In this document: positions 31,959-43,723 of the stretch, one piece after another
How the letters are laid out: the number at the start of each line of letters is the position of its first letter
Position numbering within the stretch: the stretch's first letter is position 1
Assembly: GCF_000003195.3 (NCBI RefSeq)
Contig: NC_012872.2
Coordinates: 23,522,066 to 23,586,065, forward strand
DNA length: 64,000 bases
Source of the DNA: Sorghum bicolor
Taxonomy: Eukaryota; Streptophyta; Magnoliopsida; Poales; Poaceae
Direction: 5' to 3'
Position numbers and translations under genes: made by a program
The notes under the pieces: model-generated
The model's input: only the letters and a program-made list of their open reading frames with translations
Told to the model about the DNA's origin: nothing
Database searches by the model: none

Positions 31959-34900
31959 ACTGAAACGATCTAGATTTCCACGAAGGGAAATCCCCAGATT
32001 CGAATTGTAAAACGAATTAACGCGCGAAGGAGTCAATTCGAATTACCCGAATTTCAGCTGTTATACAAGTCATACACGAACAAAAGAGAGTACAAGAGGG
32101 GTTTACTCATTATTACATCGCCACTTGGCGGAATCACACTCACACACAGCATACGGAACAGCATCGGGTAGATAGCGAAGGCGCGAACTCCGGATCCTCC
32201 AAACTTGAGCGTAGGATGAGACGCCTACTCCTCCCAATCATCGCCCGCGTAGTCGTACTCAGGTTCAGAACCTGCTGCCAAAGTATCAGTACGATTTGTA
32301 CTGGCCACTGGCTCCCACCCTATGCTTTTTGCGAAGCTTTGTGGTAGGTGGAATGCAAGGGTTCGTATCAAAAGACCTAATATATGGCTGTAGTTTCCTA
32401 TGCGAATACGTCAAGTTTTATAATAATAAGTCAACTTTTATTCCAACACCTTTCACACACATTCTCCCATCCCTGCACACACATCTCACCACACTCTCAC
32501 TCACTAGGCGGCAAGGACGACTACCGCTCGTGCCTTGCCTCAGCGGCCAACGCCGGATCCAACACGAACCCAGGGGAAGGTAGAAAGGACTCCTCTCTCT
32601 AGTCAAGTGAAGCGGAAACATAGGAAAGGTCCATAGCCGTAAACGGCATATGTATCGATCGATCAACCAGAACTCTGCAGAGGTTTGCACTACCCACAAG
32701 ATCACCATCATCGACGCTGTACATCGTCTAGGCTGATACCGGGCTGCCTCCCAACTAAACACGATGCCACCCTACCACTCAGGACTGGGGCCATGCCGGA
32801 GTACCACCGGCATGCTGAGACTGTGAGACGTAGTACCGGGCCCCCAAGGTCACTACGCTGTCTTAAGAGGGTGTGGGTCCCATGCCCGTACCTCCCTACA
32901 CTTTCCGCTAACAACCTAGTAGTAGTGGCACCGCCCTAGCTGGTCGTACATCCGTCCCGTTCCATGGCTAAGGCGAGTGGGAATGCAAGGCTTCCTACGA
33001 ACCGGTTCCCAGAACATATCAGTCCTTAAGTGACCAAGCAAGACATCTTCACGTGGGGTCGGCCGATGCCCCGCTCAACGGGACATCCGGTCACCCCGTG
33101 CTAAACAGCACCTCCCATCCCGGCGCTTCGTCCCACGAAGACACTCCACTCCGGGAGCTCACCCTGTCACATGTGCCCGCCACAGGCATCTCTCTTGGGA
33201 AACGCCCAGGTAGCATCTCCCGGCATGACTCGCCCCAAGACTCGTCGTACATTCCTGCTCGGTCGACTTAACCCTCACTACACACCCAAAACACACGCTA
33301 AGATCTCCCCAAATTCCGATATCGGCATTCCATGCCTTAACCAACCCAACAACTGTTCACCAAGCATCACATCACAGATATAATGCAGAGTAGAGTACCA
33401 GTAGTAAGATGCAAGCTTCTAACCTAACTACGGGTAAGCAAGGGTAGTAGGTTGCGACAAGGTAACGGCTCACAAGCATTTCTACCATGCATCCTATCTC
33501 GGATTATTGCATAAAAGTAAAGCGCTAGCGTCTACATCCATGGCATGACTAATAGGATTCTACGAGGTTGGGTGGGACGTGGCACCTGGCAAGTCGTCCT
33601 CGAGCTCCTCAGTGTAGTCGGGGTCGTACTCCTCAGTCGTCGGCTCCTCCGGGTCTGTCAAACGAGACATACGGTCGCAATAAGCGACCCCTATAGATAT
33701 CACAAAAATCCAATAGAAGAATCGAAAGAACCAAATGCACTCATAATTAAGCCTATGACGTAGAGCTTCTTTTTATAAGAATTTAGATACTTGGTTTGTA
33801 TTTTTCGGAATCCATTTGGGGTTTTAAAAGATTTATGCAAGCTATAAACTTGGAAAAAGAAAAAGAAAAAGGGGCAGGGAGACAGATCCGCGGTTTGGGC
33901 CTCAAACCAGCCCAGGCGGCGGCCAGGGGGTGGAAGGCCGCGGCGGCTTGGTGGCTCGGCCCAGAACGGCCTGGCGCGGCTGCTGGTCCGCTGCTGGGCT
34001 GGTGCTCTTGGGCCTTGGCTTCGCGCTGGGCTCGGCCCAGCGGCCAGGGTGCGGGGTGGAGGCGCGGGGCGCGGCCGGCTGCGGCTCACGGCGGGCTGGT
34101 GCTCTTGGCCCACTCCCCTCTCCCTTCTCTTCGGCCCACGGCACACCGGGCGCACCCAGGTAGCTCTCCTCCTCTTCTCTCCCCTGTTCTTCCTACCGAC
34201 GGCGCCCAGAGCCGCCCAGTGTCCCGGCGGCGCTCCGGCGGTGCTCCGGTGCTCTTCCCCTTGCTCCTCTACTTTAAACAGCGCATTGTGCGTTCTCGGA
34301 CGTGGCGAAGGTGCTCGGAGCGGTTCGGGGCTCACTGCTGGAGCGTGTCGGCCGGACGTCGCGCGTGTCGGGGCGTTCGTGCCCGTGGCGCCCGCGACCA
34401 CAGGGGCGCTCACTCGGGTGCGCACGACGCGCCGGACTGCGCGCGTGGGTGGCGTGGCGCTTTGGCGGGTGCGAAGGGTGCTCAAGGTGGCGCCTTGGGC
34501 ACTTCCCAGGCGGGCTCGTGCCGTGACCTCGGTGCGGCAGGGCGCGCCCATGGCGGTCGCGAGCGGTACCTCGGCTCTAGGCTCGCGGCGACCCCGCATG
34601 GCCGGGACTCGCTCCCCGGCCCCGGGTGTGTGTGCTGCGTGTACGCGTGCGCGTGCAGATGTGCGACGGACGCGAGAGGTGCAGAAAGGCAACGCCTTGG
34701 GTGCGGTTGCGGCGGCCATGGCGCAAGCGTTCGGCTTGGTGGTGCACGAAGACGGAAACGTGGGCATACCGGGGGTGGCGAGGTTGGTGGCTAGTGTCGC
34801 AGTGGAGAGCTGACGCCGTGCAGATGGTTCGCTGTGCCGTGCCGTGAAGCCCGCCGCGTGGATGGGGGAGGGACGGCGGCGGCGATCTCCCCTGCTCCGG

Positions 34901-35034
34901 TGCCCTGGACGGTCCCCGCGGCGTGGTCGCCCCGCCTCCTCGCTCCTTCCTCGGCTTGCAGTGCTCGGAGAGTGGTGGCTGGGCCGCGGCGCGGCGGCGG
35001 TGTGGATGGGACGCGCTAGGGCTCGGAATTCGGC

Positions 35035-35041
35035 TTAAATA
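35035..35041 (-). promoter_or_regulatory. TE-D 5' LTR TATA-like box
   Basis: Minus strand CTATTTAAGCC in a very GC-rich setting, about 860 bases from the LTR start. It is the best core-promoter candidate in the LTR; the same site in the 3' LTR is at about 20529-20535. If used, R plus U5 would be about 3 kb, which is unusually long. Confidence 0.5.
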
Positions 35042-35329
35042 GCCGCCCCTGATCATGGCTTGCGGTGGACGGCCGGGGTGTCATCCGGACACGTGTAGGG
35101 CGCCTGTGTTCGCGAGGCTAGGGTTTGGGGGGTGCGGGGTGGTTGCGAGCGCGATGGTGATCTCCCGTTCGAAAATCGCCCGGTCAAAAGGGAAGCCGGT
35201 GGCGTCACCATGGCAGAGGAATCGGGCAGGAAAAGCAGAGGAGGGGAAGCAAGGTGGGGGATGACAGGCGGGGGCCACCTGTCATCCGCGCGGGGTGGTT
35301 GCTGGGCGTCCGCGCGCGGTGTGGAGCGC

Positions 35330-35514
35330 GTGCTGGGCCGCGCGCGATGCTGGGCCGCGGCGAACGCGAGCGCGGGTGGGGTGCGCGTGCTGGGCCGCGC
35401 GCGATGCTGGGCCGCGGCGAACGCGAGCGCGGGTGGGGTGCGCGTGCTGGGCCGCGCGCGATGCTGGGCCGCGGCGAACGCGAGCGCGGGTGGGGTGCGC
35501 GTGCTGGGCCGCGA
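35330..35514. repeat. 57-bp minisatellite in TE-D 5' LTR, 3 copies plus partial
   Basis: Units start at 35330, 35387 and 35444, with a partial copy from 35501. It lies upstream of the TATA-like box, inside U3. The 3' LTR has two units. Confidence 0.92.
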
Positions 35515-35900
35515 GCTGCTCTCGGGCCACATTTGCTTTTCATTTTTCCAGCCCTAGCTTCAACCGTTTTCTAATTTCTGCTAAGTCTATTCTCCAACCC
35601 CTTGATTCCCTAATTGCCTAACTTAGTTTCCCACTTGAGCACAAGCCAAGGGTCAGCTTTTGAAGAGAAATCACTAGTTAAATAAAGGTTATTGATTTTA
35701 TTACTCACCACATTAAATCGATAAAAGCCAAATCACATGTTGAATTAAATATGCATATGCTCAAAAATTAAATAGGTTCTACTTGTGCATCTACAAGGGA
35801 TTTTTCTAGTATGAATTCACCAAACAAGGGTTATTTTTAAAAAAAAATTTCAGGTGGTAATTTTGGTAATTTGCGGAAATTTCTGGGTCGTTACATGCAC

Positions 35901-36361
35901 AAACCATGGCACCACAGCTACCCGAGAAATTAAATGCTCCCCAATTAAATTTCTTTCGTGGTTCCATGGTTAGATATGTAACCACTCCAGAAAACCACCG
36001 CGAACACTCCCCTAGACCGTTGTTTGGACGATCATGCTCTCACAGCTCACACTTAGCAGATCGTAGGTGCGACGTTGCATAATTTAAATCTATCGACATA
36101 TGTGGCTAATTCACATAGGAAGGCTACCTCTACCATTAGACCATAGGGTAGCATAGTGCGGTCATCACACATCCATACCTGAGTACTGCCGGAGATGCAT
36201 AAAATAAAACCCCCAAGTCAGTACTTAAATAGCCACCTATAGTCCTTATATGGGCAAGGAGGATTCGACCACTGGCATAACTTAAGTATTGATTTTCATA
36301 GTTTTATTTAAAAACTCTTTTGTTTTTAAATACACAAACGCTGCATTTATAATGCTGAACT
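35901..36361 (-). other. TE-B leader (right part)
   Basis: Continuation of TE-B non-coding leader next to its 5' LTR. No gene seen. Confidence 0.6.
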
Positions 36362-36374
36362 TGCTCCGATACCA
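36362..36374 (-). other. TE-B primer-binding site (initiator tRNA-Met)
   Basis: Minus strand TGGTATCGGAGCA, one change (A to G) from the initiator-Met complement; two bases from the LTR end at 36377. Confidence 0.8.
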
Positions 36375-36376
36375 GC

Positions 36377-39300
36377 TGTCACAGAACCGACCAAATTATA
36401 AGAGTTCAAGTGTAGAAACGATTGACTAGCAATCAAGTTTTCAAACTTGAGCCCATATAACCCCGGTAGTCAACTGAAATCACGAAGGACTTCAAACCAA
36501 CTTGCAACAAACCAAGATCGTAATAGTTCAACATCACACAACGAATGTTACATAGTCATTCATTGGTGTCGAAGTGGCACCACATCGGAGTTACTTAGTT
36601 ATTACAACACATGTTTGTAATAGCGGGAGCAAAATAGTTTACAACACACGTTCCAAAGTTCAGTTCACAAGTTCTTGTTATAGCCAGAGTCTTATGCCAT
36701 CGATCCAAAAGCAACAGGTACGAGGTAGTTAGAGAACTGTGCCCGATGGTTTAGTCCTCATCCCCAGCGGGATGGAGACAGGTCTTGCAGAAGCCATCAT
36801 AAAAGATATCATCTGCAACAGGTGGGAATAAACCCTGAGTACGAGGATGTACTCAGCTAGACTTACCCGTCTAGTAAAACATAAAAGACACCAAGGATCA
36901 TGCAAGGCTAAGTATAAAGTGGAGCTGGTTGACTCAACAGTTGCCAAAAGCTTAATTGATAGCTACATTATTGTAAAAGCATCATATTAATCATCATTAG
37001 CCCACCACTAGAGTAGCACCTGAACTACATCATATCACTTAATTATTACATGCAATAATAGCAATATCAAGTTCATCATATGGTCTTTCTTGCTATCATC
37101 ATTATCACGAACCATTGTTCAATAGTGGATGCTACGTTTGCCGCTTCTCTGTCAAGTTCTCACTATCCAAGAGAGACAGCGATTCGAATCGATTCCTATG
37201 CAGTTGGAGGGTTACTAGCACTCACCCAAGCATCCCCCGTCGGAGAGCCAGCGGGTCACCTTTGGTACGACTCAGGAATCGCGGCACCGATCAGCGCCGC
37301 ACTCTCAAGGCAACCACTCTGCCAGGGAGGTCAGGAATTTTAACTCACCTACCTTTGGTCTTACGCCAATGGTCCCCCGCACAGCGCACTTCCTCCGGTA
37401 GTGCGCACTGTATACTTGTCGTTCTTCCGGCCTGAGTCATACTACTAGGCTTCACGGTCGGAACGAGTTATCCAGCCAACTAAGTGTTAGGCATGCGTTC
37501 AACATGACAAGAGGACGTACAACGATCGGTCCTTAGCTACCACAGACGGAGTTACTACAACCTTGCAAAACTCCGTCCGGCTTAAGTCATTTTAAACAGG
37601 TTCCTTCCACGACAGCACATATAGACAATCATGATCCGACCCAACCCTATCTCGCGCAGGTGACAGGATATAACCTAAGTTCTATCGATTAAAGCATGTC
37701 TAAGCCACTACTCGATCCTAACTCTATAACCAGGTAGTGGTAAGATATCTGGACAAGGATTGAGTAAAATGCAACAAAGGTTTCATCACAACTCCTATAC
37801 GTAAATGCATCAATAGATATAACATAATCAAGTAAGCTTTCGAAATTAAAGTGGGAGACTTAAGATGCTCCGGGGCTTGCCTTTCACGAACGATGCAGGC
37901 TCGTGATTCGGGCACTCAACCTCCTATTTGGGCTCCTCGTGGTCGGCTTGCTGGACCTCCGCTTCCGGATTGCCCTCCTGGCCTTCGGGGTTCACCTGGA
38001 GCTCGAAAGAAGCTGTCGCGTCCGGTCCACCTATTGCATGTATGATAAGTAAGAATGGGTGCATACGGGATGGGAATGAATGCTTGACAATGCAATTAGA
38101 ACTTCACTGGACACTCATTTACTGAGTAAACTTCTAAGGTAAACTCACAAAGGATAACTAATTAGCTTAGCAAGACTTAGCAAGTCAAACTATAAACAGC
38201 AAGCATCACATAACAGAACAGCTCAGTAAACAGGTCATAACCATTGCTATAAAGATCCAACAAACATAAATGAGGACATTCTGGAAAGCTTATGAAATTG
38301 TCTACATTTCAGCTTTAAACATCACAGCAAGATTCATAAGTTAAACAAGTCATTTAAACAAAGATCCAGGTTCTATCCCAGAAAAACAGAGAACACCTAT
38401 TTCTGGAACCCGACTTGGAAAAGCCATAACTTTTAAACTATTGGACCAATTGACCCCAAATTGAAACCACAGCTAGTTCATAAAGTTTAAAACAACTTTG
38501 ATTTGGACAAGTCTTCCAGAAAACCAAGTTATCAATAAGCAAAGGTTGGATTACTCCCTTGCTGTCCAGAACAGCTCTTAACCCTCTAATTAATTATTTA
38601 ATGACATAGCCAAAGCATATCTAGTGCTAACCAAATGACTTACAAGCACAAGCACAACATAAGACAACCAGAACATCATATGTTAACCCCTAGATATTTA
38701 ATAACAAGGCATTTATCAATTTAATTTTATAAAGGGACATAATTACAAGATACTAGCAAAAGTGCTCAGAAAAATCTAAAAAAATTACAGAAGCACAAGC
38801 ATAGCATCTTGACCTTACCGTAAAAATTTCAGAGCAATTGCACATGACAAACTTAAGATGAATATTTAACATGTAACAAGGTGCTTATTTCACAAATTAA
38901 GAAACATGGCTTATATACTGTCAAACAACATATTTCAGATTATTTACATGTTACTAATACTATAAGCAAGTTTGACACCAGAGTAGAGCACGAGCATAAG
39001 CACTAATTATTTACTATGATTTAAATAAGAAAACAAGCCATAGAACCAACATAAATTACATATCACAGATATATCACTCCATAAATAATGAAATATTTAT
39101 CATACCATTCTCATGCCACTCAGAGCCTAGCATAAAACGTTCAGAACAAAAAGAGCAGTATATCAAGAGATATGAATTTACACATGAATAACAAGATTAA
39201 TTCCTAATAATTATTTATCCCAAAAAACATGGTACATTTTATATTTTTATTAAAAACTAGCCATCTCAATGAACATCGCAAAATTTGTTTCACAATTTTT

Positions 39301-40736
39301 GGATCTCAGAAACTGGATATATGATTTTTGCAACAAAGCCAAAAACCTAGATTTGAATAAAAGAAAAGGAGGGAAAAGATGTGACACTGACAGCGGGTCC
39401 CGCATGTCAGGGTCGTCTTCCTCACGGCCGAGGCGACTCTCACCGGCGATTTCTCTGCGACGGCGAGGTCTCCGGCCAAACCAAGGGCACCAACGTGACC
39501 CTCAGGCCCTTGTGAACCGATTGACCCCCTTTTCCTGCGGCGAAGCCACCGGAAATGGCTTGCTGTCGACCATGGCGGCTCGGCGGAGATGCTCGGCGTT
39601 ACGCCGGAGCTCTCAGGCTGGTAGCACGACCTAGGGTTTCCTACAGCACCAGCGGACTACGGCGAAGCTTCCTATGTAGGCGACTTGTCTTGAAACGGTG
39701 TGGAATGAGCTGGCCACGAGAGAGCCCAACTCCGGCGGAAACACAGCGGCGCTGCGCGTCGTGTACGACGACGGTGAGCACGGTAGAGCGTCCACCAAGT
39801 GGCGCAAACGTTCGCTAAGGACCTAAGCTACCTCTAGGACCTAACCAGAGAAGACGAGAGGCTCTGAGGAGCTCGGCATTTTGTTCGCCGGAGAAGAAGG
39901 TCACGGCGACCCGATTTGGGGAAAGTTGGAAATGTCGGCTCACCGGAGGGTTTCACGGCGAGTTAGCGGGTGGAGGGTGGAGAGCGGTTCATGGCGGAGC
40001 TGTGGGCGAGTTTTGGTCAGCAGCAACGCAGCGACGAGCGCGATTGAGCTCGTCGGAGTGAGCTCGCGACGGTGAGCTCACTGCGGCCGCTTTTCTGGCG
40101 AGAGAGCGAGAGGAAGGAGAGAGTGGACGCGTCCACTGCGTCCGGGGCGTCGCCGTGGAGGTCATGCACGCGCTGGGAGCTGACGAGGGGGGCCAGGAGC
40201 GATGTACGGGCGCCAAATGTCGCCGATGTCCTGTCGCCGGTCGGCCACGTCGACGTGGTCGACTCTGAATGAGGCAACGCAATCACCGACTGACAGAGCA
40301 ACTTCGATGATGATTAACTTCCAAACCAAAGCAAGTTAGGAGATGGTGTAGTTGACAAAGTTGAAGTACTAGCTGAGTTCTACAACATTGTCAACTAGAA
40401 AAAAAGCCAGATGGGCATGGATTGAGAGATATGAGGTTTTCAAAATCGATCAAGGAAACAGCCCCAAATCTGCCTTGTGGGTAACATTGGAGCTAGATGT
40501 GGTCATTTTCATGAGATGGCCATAAAACAACTTTTGTTCCTTATAAAATTTGCTACAACTTTGCTGTAGAAAGTTTTGACATGCAAGAATTTTATGAAAC
40601 ACTTTTTAAAAGCCTAAGCAAAAGAGGTTTCTAGGGCCTATACATGTAAGATCAACATGAACATTGTTCCTAAGGTTGAGTTAAGTATAGATAAACTAAT
40701 TACCAAGGCTTAACACACAAGCATGAGCATGGTTCA
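36377..40736 (-). repeat. TE-B 5' LTR, larger part (U5 to U3)
   Basis: Starts on the plus strand with TGTCACAGAACCGACC and runs to the TE-F insertion; the remaining 159 bases are at 48635-48793. The total, excluding TE-F and one target copy, is about 4.5 kb. GC-rich from about 39370 to 40270. Frames open here (for example 39269-39634) overlap on both strands and show no family signature, so none is called. Confidence 0.88.
40732..40736. repeat. TE-F target-site duplication, left copy
   Basis: GTTCA here and at 48630-48634. The uninterrupted target GGTTCACACAAAC is preserved in the other TE-B LTR near 3738-3750. Confidence 0.93.
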
Positions 40737-42366
40737 TGTTGACAGTCCTTAAGTATCAAATTTAATTATCAAATAAATAAAGAAAAGGATCCAAATGAAA
40801 TCAAGATCTAGACTTTTGGTTTTATCTGACAGAATTCCACGAGTTTTGGTGTTTGTCTATTTCTGCAGGGGGTTATCAGGAAATATGGAAGAAATGCCCA
40901 CATGTCGGGATTACGTAAAGATATTAACGTGCTGCGCAATTATCTTACATCTAGAAGACTCCAGAAGCCACGAGACCGAAGCGGAGGCGAAATGGGGCCA
41001 GAGACAGGGCGCCCGCCCCCTCCAGGAGTCCAATCAGGACTCTGCTTTGCGGGAGATCTCCACCGACCTAAAGGATGAATCTAAACCATACAATCTATGT
41101 TGGTTTGATCCAAGGGCCCATATTCACTTGAAGGGACTATAAAACCAGACCCCCTGGCCCCTGGAGGAGAGAGCCTCTCAACCCTAATTCATTGTAACAT
41201 CAAGCGAGAAGAAGCCTCTGATCAAGATTAGAGCCACCACATCAATTAGACATCTAGATTAGCATAGCTACATAGGATTAGAACTAGAAGGAGTCAATCT
41301 TCGATTGGTTTTCGGATCTGTCAGGAGGATTCTTGGTAATTCTCTAATTGTGCTTCTAATTGCTTTCTAATTATCTTTGTTCTTCAATATTATGAATATG
41401 ACTTTGTTCTACTTCAATATATTGCTTATGACTTTGCTCTACTTGCTTATATTCATGATTATATTGTTCTTAGTTTATCATAGTTATGTACTTGGCTTAG
41501 TTAGATTCGATCTATATACATGCTTAGGATCGTATAGCGTTTATCCATCGGATCCATGGGTAAATGATAGATATTGTGTAGGCGTGGTGATTATACCGTA
41601 TTTATCTGCGATTGTACCCAATATGCCAGATCGTGGGGTGGATCGTGATAGTGACAGCCTCATTGATTCTTATATAGTCCCCCTCTCGTGTATTGGGCTG
41701 GCAGAGCAACATTATTACAGGGGAGTGATTGCTATGTTTCTCATATTCCTTGCTAATATCACTATGCATGGGCGTAGTCTTGTCTCACAATGATTGCTAA
41801 GTATGCTTGCACTAACTATGATATGCTAGACTATATAGTTAAGAATAACTTAGGGAATATTCTTGTAGTTCGTTCTAATACCATGCTAATGACTTTCTAG
41901 AGTATCTAATTGAGGTGCTTATCATATTTATTATGTGGCTAGATCAGATTAGTTATCCTTGTCACTATTATTATTTCATATCTTTTATGTGACACTTATC
42001 TCTGTGTGAAGAGTTAGATAAATGTTCTCAATTATACATGCAATGATAGATGCTCAATCTCATATTCTATTCTGTAATCAATATTGATGATTGCTAATCC
42101 CTTCCCAGTGGTAAAAATATAAATAACGATACCTGGAATACTTCCCGGTTAAAATGCTACATCGGTATTAATCTGTGCGCTTGCAGATCCCATTCATTAT
42201 TTATTTAGAAGAGCAATTGCATATTTCAATACCGCGTCTCTCATGTCATGCTGGGGATGACAACTTGGCTTAAGTGGTGTGAGGGATAGGTTTGGCATTT
42301 TTGGCACCGTTACTAGATTTAGAGAACTTAGTCTACTTTTGGTAATGATGTTAAGAATACCCAACA
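40737..42366 (+). repeat. TE-F 5' LTR (1630 bp)
   Basis: TGTTGACAGTCC to ACCCAACA. Contains the conserved U3 open frame 40795-41142. Lacks a 21-base GC-rich block present in the 3' LTR near 47255. Confidence 0.95.
41138..41144 (+). promoter_or_regulatory. TE-F 5' LTR TATA box
   Basis: TATAAAA followed by CCAGACCCCCTGGCCCCTGG. The 3' LTR has TAGAAAA at 47399-47405, so only the 5' copy keeps the box. Confidence 0.75.
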
Positions 42367-42375
42367 AGCATTTTT

Positions 42376-42393
42376 TGGCGCCGTTGCCGGGGA
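42376..42393 (+). other. TE-F primer-binding site (tRNA-Asp)
   Basis: TGGCGCCGTTGCCGGGGA, an exact complement of the plant tRNA-Asp(GUC) 3' end including CCA. Confidence 0.93.
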
Positions 42394-42526
42394 AGGTTGA
42401 TTACTAATCAGGAATGGAAAAAAAGATTTTGAGTTATCATTCGCATCACTAATATGATTGAGCTTATCTATTCTCTCATACAGTTTTACCCCGATATTTT
42501 TCTATTTTATCTTATGTAGGGGATGT

Positions 42527-43723
42527 ATGAATAGAAGACATCTTCCAGGGAATTTTGTTGACCATCCCGAAGCATTATTCAAGAAGACGAGAGCCAAGCT
42601 AAAGAAATCATCAACACTTCACGAAGAAGCTTCATCCAATCAAGAAGATCACCGGAACTTGTCTTCAGAGTTCAAAGCCATGGCGAACAAATCAATCCGC
42701 GAGTTCTCAGCTCCCACTACGGACAACGTCCGTACTGGACCTGCTGCAGAGATCGATGGCAACTTTGAGCTCAAGCCTGGACTTATCAACATGGTGCAAT
42801 CCAACCAGTTCTGTGGAAAGGCACACGAAGATGCTAGTGCTCATTTACAACACTTCCTAGAGATTTGCAACACATTCACCATAGCAGGAGTTTCCAAAGA
42901 CGCTATACTACTTCGCCTCTTCCCATTCTCACTGTTAGGAAGAGCGAAGCAGTGGTTCTACGCTACAAAGGAGAAGAATACTACGTGGGCACTCTGCTCA
43001 ACAAACTTCCTGGCAAAGTCCTTTCCCATGGGCAAGACCAATGCTCTCTGTGGGAAGATTACGAGTTTTCAGCAACAAAATGATGAATCTGTTCCAGAAG
43101 CATGGGAGCGCTTTCAAGACTACATCCTAGAATGTCCCCATCATGGAATGGACAGTTGGCTATTGATGCAGACATTCTATCATGGGCTCAGCAACAGTGC
43201 CCGAGAGACCATGGATGCTGCAGCTGGAGGAGCATTCTTATCACTTACTATACCACAAGCCAAAGCTCTTGTGGAGAAGATGGCATCCAATCAAAACTGG
43301 AATGAAGAGAGGACCCAAACACGTAAGAGAGGTGGAGGCATGCATTAGCTGAAGGAGGTAGACATGCTGTCTGCAAAGCTAGACCTGCTCATGAAGAAGC
43401 TCGATGATAGAGCTGGAGACAAGAAAGAAGTTATGCACATCTACGACTCTCACATGACTTGTGAGGAGTGTGGAGACACTGGACACTTAGGCAACCACTG
43501 TCCTGAGATGCTTGAGGATGTGAACTACATCAACAACAACAACTACTACTACTACTACAACCGTCCTCAACAAACTCAAGGTTGGAATCAACAGAGGCCT
43601 AACTACTCAGAGAGGCGATCCAGGACGCCCCGTCATCCCGATCTCCATCGGCATGGTGGACTTTCCAGAAGCACTCTGCGACTTTGGCTCCAGTGTCAAC
43701 ATTATATCCAGGGTACTCTATGA
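42527..43723 (+). pseudogene. gag: TE-F gag with zinc knuckle, one in-frame TAG
   Basis: ATG 42527 opens a frame that continues through a possible internal start at 42680 into a Tat-type capsid domain (FPFSLLGRAKQWFYA, FLAKSFPMGKT, AWERFQDYILECPHHG). A TAG at 43346-43348 interrupts it; the same frame resumes with VDMLSAKLDLLMKKLDD and a CCHC knuckle CEECGDTGHLGNHC near 43465-43510, then an asparagine/tyrosine-rich run (NNNNYYYYYN). The frame shifts near 43615, where sequence between knuckle and protease seems to have been deleted. The 42680 start matches the start of TE-A gag (MANKSIREFSAP against MAQKTLQEFSAP). An AG after a pyrimidine-rich run just upstream (about 42490-42519) could be a splice acceptor. 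Confidence 0.85.

Larger units (their letters stand above)
17455..35895 (-). mobile_element. TE-D: complete, young Tekay chromovirus (18441 bp including a nested solo LTR)
   Basis: Leftward element: 5' LTR 31961-35895, initiator-Met primer site, ORF0, gag-pol, purine tract, 3' LTR 17455-21332, with perfect TGCAC target duplications. Without TE-E and its duplicated target the element would be about 14.2 kb. The two LTRs align over their whole length with only about a dozen base differences seen by eye, two single-base indels and one extra 57-bp minisatellite unit in the 5' copy, so insertion was recent. All reading frames are open except for the TE-E insertion. The chromodomain at the end of pol suggests targeting to histone-marked heterochromatin, as known for chromoviruses. 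Confidence 0.95.
31961..35895 (-). repeat. TE-D 5' LTR (3935 bp)
   Basis: Partner of 17455-21332; same ends. One 57-bp unit longer. Begins (minus) TGTAACGACCCAG at 35895. Confidence 0.95.

Noticed and set aside
39269..40301. Frames of about 90-120 codons in the TE-B 5' LTR
   Set aside because: They overlap on both strands in a GC-rich LTR core and lack recognisable domains.
41377..41793. Hydrophobic 138-codon frame in TE-F LTRs (also 47638-48054), resembling membrane segments
   Set aside because: It lies within an LTR, is AT-rich, and the related TE-A LTR does not preserve it as a full frame. The two copies are simply the two LTRs.
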